NCBI GenBank assembly: GCA_003326205.1
Contig: LWTK01000036.1
Coordinates: 712,965 to 776,964, forward strand
Source: Nostoc sp. ATCC 43529
GTDB taxonomy: Bacteria; Cyanobacteriota; Cyanobacteriia; Cyanobacteriales; Nostocaceae
DNA length: 64,000 nt
Direction of reading: 5' to 3'
The position numbers and the translations under genes are program-made. Below, in pieces: positions 59,278 through 64,000 of this stretch (positions within the stretch are counted from its first letter, which is position 1; the number at the start of each line of letters is the position of its first letter). The notes below the pieces were generated by a model. It had not been told where the DNA came from. It worked only from the letters and a program-made list of their open reading frames with translations, and did no database searches.

Positions 59278-60384
59278 GTGACGTTGATGAAACAACCAAG
59301 CAAACGCAGACGGGGTGTAATCCTTACCCTAAAAGGCTGGGAGAAATTTCGAGATGCCAAAACTCAAGTTGAACGTGAAGAGAATGGTGGAGATAGCTTT
59401 TCTTTAGAAAAACTGAGCGAGCTTACAAAGTTATCTCTACACACAATCTCAAGGATACTAGGAAGAGATGAACCCGTAGATAGAAGCTCCTTGCAGTCCG
59501 CCTTTGAGGCTTTTAAGTTGCAGTTGTGTAAAGATGATTATATCCGACCCAGCCCCCCTGAAAATTTGGAAATTCGACGCATCAATCCTCATTATGACTG
59601 GAGTGAAGCGCCAGATGTATCTATGTTTTGTGGTCGTGCAGAGGAATTATTACAGCTACGACAGTGGATATCAGAAGAAAAATTTCGTTTAGTTGCGTTG
59701 TTAGGAATTGGTGGTATTGGCAAAAGTACTTTAGCAGTCAAGTTAGGGCTACAAATTCAAGATGAATTTGAGTCTGTGGTGTGGCGCAGCCTACAAAATG
59801 CACCACCAGTAGAGACGCAGTTAACAAACATCCTCCAATTTTTGCTGTGGGCATTGCGAAAAGAGATAGTAATCCCTGAAAGTTTTGATGAACAACTCTC
59901 AAAGTTAATGGAGTGTTTAATTAATCATCGTTGTTTAGTAATTTTAGACAATGTTGAGACAGTTTTTTCTGGTAGTCAAGCTGGGCAATATCGCGCTGGC
60001 TATGAAGGATATGGTCAATTACTCAAGCGCGTGGGCGAAGTACCTCATAATAGTTGTGTTCTGCTTACTTCCAGAGAAAAACCCAGAGAGATTGTACCGT
60101 TAGAAGGAGACAGAACAGGCGTAAAGTCGCTCCCACTGACAGGATTAAACGTTACCGAAGGACAACAGTTATTCCAGCACAAAGGACAATTCACAGGTAC
60201 AGAACTTGAATGGCAAGTCCTCATCAACCATTATGGTGGGAATCCCTTAGCACTCAAAATAGTCGCCGCCGGAACTCAAGAAGTTTTCAACGGTAAAATT
60301 GCCCCTGTTTTGCATTTTTCAGATAATCGAAAACCTTCTTCAAATGCTCCAAATGGATTTAACATTTTCGTGTCTTTATTTTGA
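59278..60384 (+). pseudogene. NB-ARC ATPase protein, C-terminally truncated
   Basis: The first 330 residues are a good cyanobacterial NB-ARC protein: RRRGVILTLKGWEKFRDAK at the start, a P-loop ALLGIGGIGKSTLAVKLG near residue 145, RCLVILDNVETVFSGSQ (Walker B), LLTSREKPREIV (sensor) and HYGGNPLALKIVAAGTQEVF. After that the sequence turns into PVLHFSDNRKPSSNAPNGFN and stops. Intact members continue into a long WD40 or TPR sensor of several hundred residues, which is missing here. It is probably a broken gene; other members are signalling or anti-phage ATPases. Confidence 0.75.
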
Positions 60385-60478
60385 TAGGTTTACTGTAACT
60401 TTTCACTGCCTGTTAGATGCTTATATAGGCTATAGGTTAGAAATGAGTTACATAAATTATTTGACATTCCGCTCGAAT

Positions 60479-60718
60479 CTATTTTTTAAAAGAATCTTTA
60501 ATAGCACGAAAACCAAACGGAACTAAAAATAACATACTGAACGCAAAAATGTTTGCTATACCGTCACTAGCACCATGTTTTTTAGCAAAATTTTCATAAC
60601 GTTCAAACTTTTGGTTTGCACTTGCCCTTAAAGAGGGGCTTCCTAGAGGAATGGCAAAGCTGGTAATCAAGGCAAATGTTCCTACAATAATGAAAGTTTT
60701 GGGTTTAACACAACGCAT
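60479..60718 (-). CDS. small exported or membrane protein, 79 aa
   Basis: A 79-residue protein with an N-terminal hydrophobic stretch (PKTFIIVGTFALITSFAIPLG, about 6-26) that may be a signal anchor, a hydrophilic middle with ASANQKFERYENFAKKHGAS, and a second helix near 57-72 (NIFAFSMLFLVPFGFRAI). It has no known motif. It lies downstream of and convergent with the truncated NB-ARC gene. Codon use looks coding, but confidence is modest. Confidence 0.55.
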   Translation of the reverse strand: MRCVKPKTFIIVGTFALITSFAIPLGSPSLRASANQKFERYENFAKKHGASDGIANIFAFSMLFLVPFGFRAIKDSFKK

Positions 60719-61052
60719 AATTTATCTCCTAATTAGTATTTACGTGGTTAATCGCTTCAAGTTTTTAATAAGCTGAATAATCTTATTTTGTAATTTGTTT
60801 TATACTTACACTAGGCAACTTCAGCGAATTATTTTCAACTTAAGATTTTCAGAAATAAAAAAGAGTGATCACCCACACTAACCCATCATGAAAAGTGCGA
60901 TCACGGTTTGTAAATGTTGCGGTTTTAGTAATCTGTAAAAGTTTAGCGTTAGCGAAAAATTGCAGTACGATCACCTATATTAATCTCATTACTATAAATG
61001 TGATCGTTTCTTTGTCAGAAGTAGAAAACCACCAGTAATTTTGAAAATATTT
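60719..61052. other. spacer with GTGCGATCA repeats
   Basis: About 330 bp without a gene. It has units of the type AAAAGTGCGATCAC and HIP1-like sites, resembling those at 61550-61630. I see nothing else. Confidence 0.55.
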
Positions 61053-61340
61053 TTATGGTGTAGTTCTGGTTTGTGGCAGTTGTATGTATTGTTGTTGCAG
61101 TTGTTGTCGTCGTATTTGCTGTAGTTTTTGTTGAACTTGTTGGTTCCGGTTCGATCTTTCGTTTTGATATCGTTGCAGGGCAGGGATACCATGTCTTATT
61201 AAAGGTTTAGTGCATTTATGTGGGTTATTCTTACAAAATTTAACGGCAACGTTTGCATACGAAGAAGGAACATTAATAACAATAGTTGTAGTTACAGCAG
61301 TTACAGCTAGAAGAGCAGCAATAAGACGTTGATTCAACAT
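61053..61340 (-). CDS. secreted Gln-rich small protein
   Basis: A 95-residue protein with a convincing signal peptide (NQRLIAALLAVTAVTTTIVINVPSSYA, cleavage near residue 29). The mature part has a Cys pair (FCKNNPHKCTKPLI) and a Gln/Arg-rich tail (QQVQQKLQQIRRQQLQQQYIQ). It is probably periplasmic. No family is known to me. It is a single gene with AT-rich flanks. Confidence 0.68.
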   Translation of the reverse strand: MLNQRLIAALLAVTAVTTTIVINVPSSYANVAVKFCKNNPHKCTKPLIRHGIPALQRYQNERSNRNQQVQQKLQQIRRQQLQQQYIQLPQTRTTP

Positions 61341-61699
61341 TTGATTTTTCCTAGTCTAAGTTTGTAATAACAAAAATTTACTACTTTGCAAGTAGGGCAA
61401 GGTTTGTGTACTACACTCCAGTGGCTATATTCCAGTCTGCGTACTTTCCTCTAATTACACCAGGCAACTTTAGCAAGTTATTTTCAACTTATTTTCAACT
61501 TAAGCGTTTCAGAAACAAAAAACAGCGTTCGCCAACATCAACCCCATCATCAAAAGTGCGATCGCCTATATTAACCTCATCACTGGAAGTGCGATCGCTG
61601 ATTTGACACAGTTGTTTAGAGTGCGATCGCTTAGAAAAATAAGCTAACTAGAGAATAGCCTCTATATTAAATGCTGCTAAAAGTTGGAAATATTATCTA
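61341..61699. other. spacer with HIP1-rich repeats
   Basis: About 360 bp without a gene. It carries GTGCGATCGC units at 61555-61630. Its frames on the plus strand are made of these repeats and are not believable. Confidence 0.6.
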
Positions 61700-62083
61700 T
61701 CAACAATCTTTTGAGAGGATTCGCATTCGTATAGGCTCCTCTTCAACCACACTGAAATGTCCTATCCAGTCAGAGCGAGATGCTATAGCGATGCCTCCGG
61801 CAAGCTCCGCTAACGCCACTTTTTGAGCAACAACTGCACCGGAAGGTGCTTTAATCCGAAATAAGATAATACCGCAAGTTGCAGGCAAATGTGAACGAAA
61901 GGCAAGTTCACCAAAGTCTTTATCAAAGGTTAAAAGAATGCGCTCGTCACTTTGAGCGCGGTTTAAAACTTCGGGGTCAGTAATCCCAGGAGCATCAGTA
62001 CGAATCCACGTAACATCGTGACCTCAATTGCGAAGAGCTTCTACAGCATCTCCTGGAAAATTTTCATTGGCTAGAAAGCGCAT
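61700..62083 (-). pseudogene. DUF5615 PIN-like toxin interrupted by TGA at codon 20
   Basis: The minus-strand frame reads MRFLANENFPGDAVEALRN, then TGA at 62024-62026, then GHDVTWIRTDAPGITDPEVL and ILLTFDKDFGELAFR, and ends with TGA at 61700. Except for one codon (probably CGA in the ancestor, Arg before Gly-His) it is an intact 127-codon PIN-like toxin with acidic residues in NENF and DKDFGE. It follows the DUF433 antitoxin by 3 bp, which is the usual order. The toxin is therefore probably inactive. Confidence 0.85.
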
Positions 62084-62086
62084 AAT

Positions 62087-62317
62087 CTAGCTAGGAAAAG
62101 CGTAAACTTTTTCAGCTTTAAGACTGGCACTAGCATAGCCTAAACAAGCTTGAATATCTTCGAGGGTAATACCAGGGTAGTTGCGGAGAATTTCGTCATT
62201 TGTCCAGCCTTGAGCAAGAAGGTCAATGATAAACTCAACAGAAAGACGAGTACCTTTAATAATTGGTTTGCCGACAAGGACGTTAGCATCTATAACAATT
62301 CGGGATGGCAAATCCAT
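62087..62317 (-). CDS. DUF433 antitoxin
   Basis: A 76-residue DUF433 protein: DLPSRIVIDANVLVGKPIIKGTRLSVEFII, WTNDEILRNYPGITLEDIQACLGYA. It has the typical GKPIIKGTR motif and a winged-helix-like end. DUF433 proteins are the antitoxins of DUF5615 PIN-like toxins, and here the next gene, 3 bp downstream, is such a toxin with a premature stop. The antitoxin may thus persist alone. A purely regulatory use is possible. Confidence 0.9.
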   Translation of the reverse strand: MDLPSRIVIDANVLVGKPIIKGTRLSVEFIIDLLAQGWTNDEILRNYPGITLEDIQACLGYASASLKAEKVYAFPS

Positions 62318-62379
62318 AAAATTAAGTTTAGTGTGTTGTTTTTATTTTATTCTATTTGCCTCAAGACACCTCGATCATC

Positions 62380-62470
62380 AGAAATGCGTAGGCGAGCTTT
62401 TCGTAGACATCGCCCACACTAACCCCATCACGAAAAGTGCGTAGGCGTAACCCGTCGTAGACATCGCCAA
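62380..62470. repeat. repeats of the GCGTAGGCG...CGTAGACATCGCC type
   Basis: Two near-identical units ([A/G]TGCGTAGGCG[A/T]..CGTAGACATCGCC) about 50 bp apart. They lie between the DUF433 and HigB genes. Confidence 0.7.
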
Positions 62471-62564
62471 GTTTAAGAATATTCTTTCTTTACTTGCCTC
62501 TGCACAGATACGGTCATAATATGAGTTAAAGGTGATATTTTCGTAAAAATATGTGTAAGTAACA

Positions 62565-62924
62565 ATGACCTGGGAGGTAGAATTTACAAACGAGTTTGAA
62601 ATGTGGTGGGTTGAGCTAGACGACAGTACCCAAGTTGCGATCGATGCAGTAGTGAGATTACTTGAGGCGCGGGGGCCAGAACTTCCTTTTCCGTACAGTT
62701 CAAAAATAAACGGGTCACGTCATTCCCACATGAGAGAGTTGAGGGTGCAGCACAGAGGAGAACCTTACCGAATACTCTATGCCTTTGATTCAAGGAGAGT
62801 TGCCATTCTTCTTCTTGGAGGAAACAAGGGAGGAGACAATCGCTGGTATGAGGAAAATGTGCCAAAAGCAGATACGTTGTATGACGAACATTTAGAAGAA
62901 TTAAAAACAGAAGGGTTCCTATGA
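62565..62924 (+). CDS. HigB-type (RelE superfamily) toxin
   Basis: A 119-residue Gp49/HigB-type protein: WEVEFTNEFEMWWVELDD at the start, then SKINGSRHSHMRELRVQHRGEPYRILYAFD with the catalytic Arg and Tyr of this mRNA-interferase fold, then LLLGGNKGGDNRWYEENV. It precedes its antitoxin, as in higBA, and overlaps it by four bases. It should cut mRNA at ribosomes unless bound by the antitoxin. The pair appears intact. Confidence 0.92.
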   Translation: MTWEVEFTNEFEMWWVELDDSTQVAIDAVVRLLEARGPELPFPYSSKINGSRHSHMRELRVQHRGEPYRILYAFDSRRVAILLLGGNKGGDNRWYEENVPKADTLYDEHLEELKTEGFL

Positions 62925-63226
62925 AGACCAAGCCATTTAATGAACTTCGCAAAAAAATGACTTCTGAACAACAAGCAGAAAGTGAGATGCAAGCAAACCT
63001 TGCATTGCTCAAATTGACACTTTCTGAACTTCGAGAATCCCTTGGACATACTCAAAGCGATGTTGCGAAAAATATGGGAGTGGTACAATCGGCACTTTCA
63101 AAAATTGAGCATCAGGAAGATATCCAAATATCTACGCTCTCTCGATACATTAAATCTCTTGGCGGAAGTCTGACAATCATAGCGCGTTTTCCCGATCGAG
63201 AGGTTGTGATTTCTCAGTTCGATTGA
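62921..63226 (+). CDS. HigA-type XRE antitoxin
   Basis: A 101-residue XRE-family helix-turn-helix protein: LTLSELRESLGHTQSDVAKNMGVVQSALSKIEHQEDIQISTL, then IKSLGGSLTIIARFPDREV. This is the antitoxin of the preceding toxin and probably represses the operon. Its ATG overlaps the toxin stop by four bases. Directly after its TGA, in the same frame, lies a fragment of a PIN-domain gene. Confidence 0.92.
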   Translation: MKTKPFNELRKKMTSEQQAESEMQANLALLKLTLSELRESLGHTQSDVAKNMGVVQSALSKIEHQEDIQISTLSRYIKSLGGSLTIIARFPDREVVISQFD

Positions 63227-63430
63227 TATTCGACTGGCGATCGTCGCCACATCAACCCCTATTTATGGCGACCGAATTTAAAAGACGAAGCTGATAATCA
63301 CTTAATTGAATTAGCAGTTGCGGGAAATGCTCAGATTATTGCCACTCACAACATCAAAGATTTCCACAATGCTGAATTGTTATTTCCTAACTTATCAATA
63401 TTAAAACCCGAAGAAATTATTAGGAGTTAA
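63227..63430 (+). pseudogene. C-terminal fragment of a PIN-family toxin
   Basis: The frame right after the HigA stop gives about 67 codons without a start: INPYLWRPNLKDEADNHLIEL, then GNAQIIATHNIKDFH and LFPNLSILKPEEIIRS. This is the C-terminal half of a COG1569-type PIN toxin (with the DEADNHLIELA and ATxNxKDF motifs). The N-terminal half is lost. Its former antitoxin probably is the ribbon-helix-helix gene 6 bp downstream. The gene appears cut by the insertion of the higBA module. Confidence 0.85.
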
Positions 63431-63436
63431 ACAAAA

Positions 63437-63649
63437 ATGGCAACTTTAACTATTCGTTTACCAGACGATAAGCACAACAGATTGAAAGAACTTGCTCAAG
63501 CCAAAGGCATAAGCGTCAACAAGCTGATTGAAGAACTTTCTACCATAGCTTTAGCAGAATTTGATGCCCATACAAGATTTAAAGCAATGGCTGCAACTGG
63601 CAACGCAGAAGAAGGCTTAAGAATACTAGCTAACCTGAGTTCGGGATAA
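63437..63649 (+). CDS. ribbon-helix-helix antitoxin, 3' end altered by IS
   Basis: A 70-residue protein: TLTIRLPDDKHNRLKELAQAKGISVNKLIEELSTIALAEFDAHTRFKAMAATGN. It is a CopG/Arc-type antitoxin of a PIN module, whose toxin survives only as the fragment just upstream. The last residues (ANLSSG) and the stop TAA fall in ACCTGAGTTCGGGATAAGG, the apparent left end of the downstream IS982-type element, so the native C-terminus was replaced. It has a proper ribosome-binding site (TTAGGAG). Confidence 0.85.
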   Translation: MATLTIRLPDDKHNRLKELAQAKGISVNKLIEELSTIALAEFDAHTRFKAMAATGNAEEGLRILANLSSG

Positions 63650-64000
63650 GGAAAAGAGCAGGTAGTAAGCTGAAAATAACGACAAACCCAGCAACCTGCC
63701 CTATGTTTAGTTTAGAAGCATTATTCTGCCATGTAGACGATTTGTGCCAGGTATTTGAAATGCAATGGCGCAAAAAGCTGTTGTGCAATGGAGTAAATAG
63801 ACGTAATCGGAAAAGAAGTCTATGTTTGAGCGAGATAATCACGATTCTTGTTGCTTTTCATCAGACTAACTATCGGAATTTCAAGTATTTTTATTTGAAT
63901 CAAGTGAAGCAACAATGGAGTGATGCGTTTCCAGAGCTACCAAGTTATCAACGATTTATTGAATGGATACCATCAACCTTGATACCTTTATGCGTCTATC
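63632..64000 (+). mobile_element. IS982-type insertion sequence, left part
   Basis: A transposase ORF of IS982 type begins at 63703, and the left end is placed near 63632 (ACCTGAGTTCGGGATAAGG) because the antitoxin frame changes character there. The inverted repeat cannot be proven since the right end lies beyond the window. Confidence 0.75.
63703..64000 (+). CDS. IS982 family transposase (partial)
   Basis: About 99 residues are visible, open at the right edge. The sequence MFSLEALFCHVDDLCQVFEM, RRNRKRSLCLSEIITILVAF and HQTNYRNFKYFYLNQV followed by FPELPSYQRFIEW is the N-terminal part of IS982-type transposases. The catalytic DDE residues lie beyond the edge. It is probably intact up to the edge. 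The element interrupts the 3' end of an antitoxin gene. Confidence 0.9.
   Translation, partial: MFSLEALFCHVDDLCQVFEMQWRKKLLCNGVNRRNRKRSLCLSEIITILVAFHQTNYRNFKYFYLNQVKQQWSDAFPELPSYQRFIEWIPSTLIPLCVY

Noticed and set aside
1..64000. tRNA or rRNA genes
   Set aside because: I saw no convincing cloverleaf, T-loop signature or rRNA sequence on either strand.

Overview
The window is chromosomal DNA of a filamentous, heterocyst-forming cyanobacterium (Nostocales, Nostoc/Anabaena/Calothrix-like). I base this on the nif gene order, an uptake hydrogenase of the HupSL type, a nifD split by a developmentally excised element, a PatB/CnfR regulator, abundant GCGATCGC (HIP1) octamers, and many heptanucleotide repeats of the TAGTCAT/TTGGTCA and GGGGACT kinds. 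The species cannot be read from the sequence.

Layout. (1) 1-8184 is the right-hand part of a nifD excision element: cargo genes (a partial EF-hand-like protein, methyltransferase, dienelactone hydrolase, DUF2267, a membrane-anchored HTH protein), a XisH/XisI pair and the tyrosine recombinase XisA. It ends at the 11-bp core site GGATTACTCCG, which lies inside nifD codons; only the last 49 codons of nifD follow. (2) 8529-17056 is the nif cluster: nifK, a Mo-dependent nitrogenase family ORF, nifE-nifN, nifX, DUF269, DUF683, nifW, hesA, hesB, fdxH, ended by a strong terminator. A FeoA-like gene and a molbindin follow. (3) 18.5-25.6 kb is accessory: a CBS protein, an ankyrin protein, a SagB-type flavin oxidoreductase with a small partner, hupW, eroded toxin-antitoxin genes, an HxlR/SDR divergent pair and a GIY-YIG protein. 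(4) 25.7-28.4 kb holds hupL and hupS on the minus strand, with hupL uninterrupted. (5) 30.1-40.8 kb is the extended hyp operon: TPR, two small membrane proteins, NifU-Rieske fusion, NHL, hypF, hypC, hypD, tautomerase, hypE, hypA, hypB. (6) 40.8-45.1 kb is minus-strand accessory DNA: an Rpn-like nuclease, a luciferase-like oxidoreductase with a paralogue of the small protein at 21.3 kb, and uncharacterised genes. (7) 46-56.6 kb is a second nitrogen-fixation and heterocyst block: cysK, an ArsC-like nitrogenase-associated protein, a cupin, a TPR protein, coxC-coxA-coxB, fdxB and divergent patB/cnfR. (8) 56.8-64 kb is a degenerating flank: a sucrase/ferredoxin-like protein, a truncated NB-ARC protein, small exported proteins, several intact or broken toxin-antitoxin modules and the left part of an IS982-type insertion sequence.

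How it works together. In heterocysts XisA would remove the element and rebuild nifD beside nifK. NifEN, NifX, HesAB and NifW build and protect the cofactor; FdxH and FdxB deliver electrons; HupSL recycles the H2 that nitrogenase makes, with HypA-F and HupW maturing HupL. The aa3-type oxidase consumes oxygen, and PatB/CnfR is the likely oxygen-sensitive activator. Molbindin and FeoA fit metal supply.

The least-explained material is the two-member family of about 125 aa proteins, each coupled to a flavin oxidoreductase; the uncharacterised 44-45 kb trio; a 55-aa ORF before the cupin; and the repeats that have entered coding sequence (hypF, coxB). All calls come from reading the sequence; no database search was possible.
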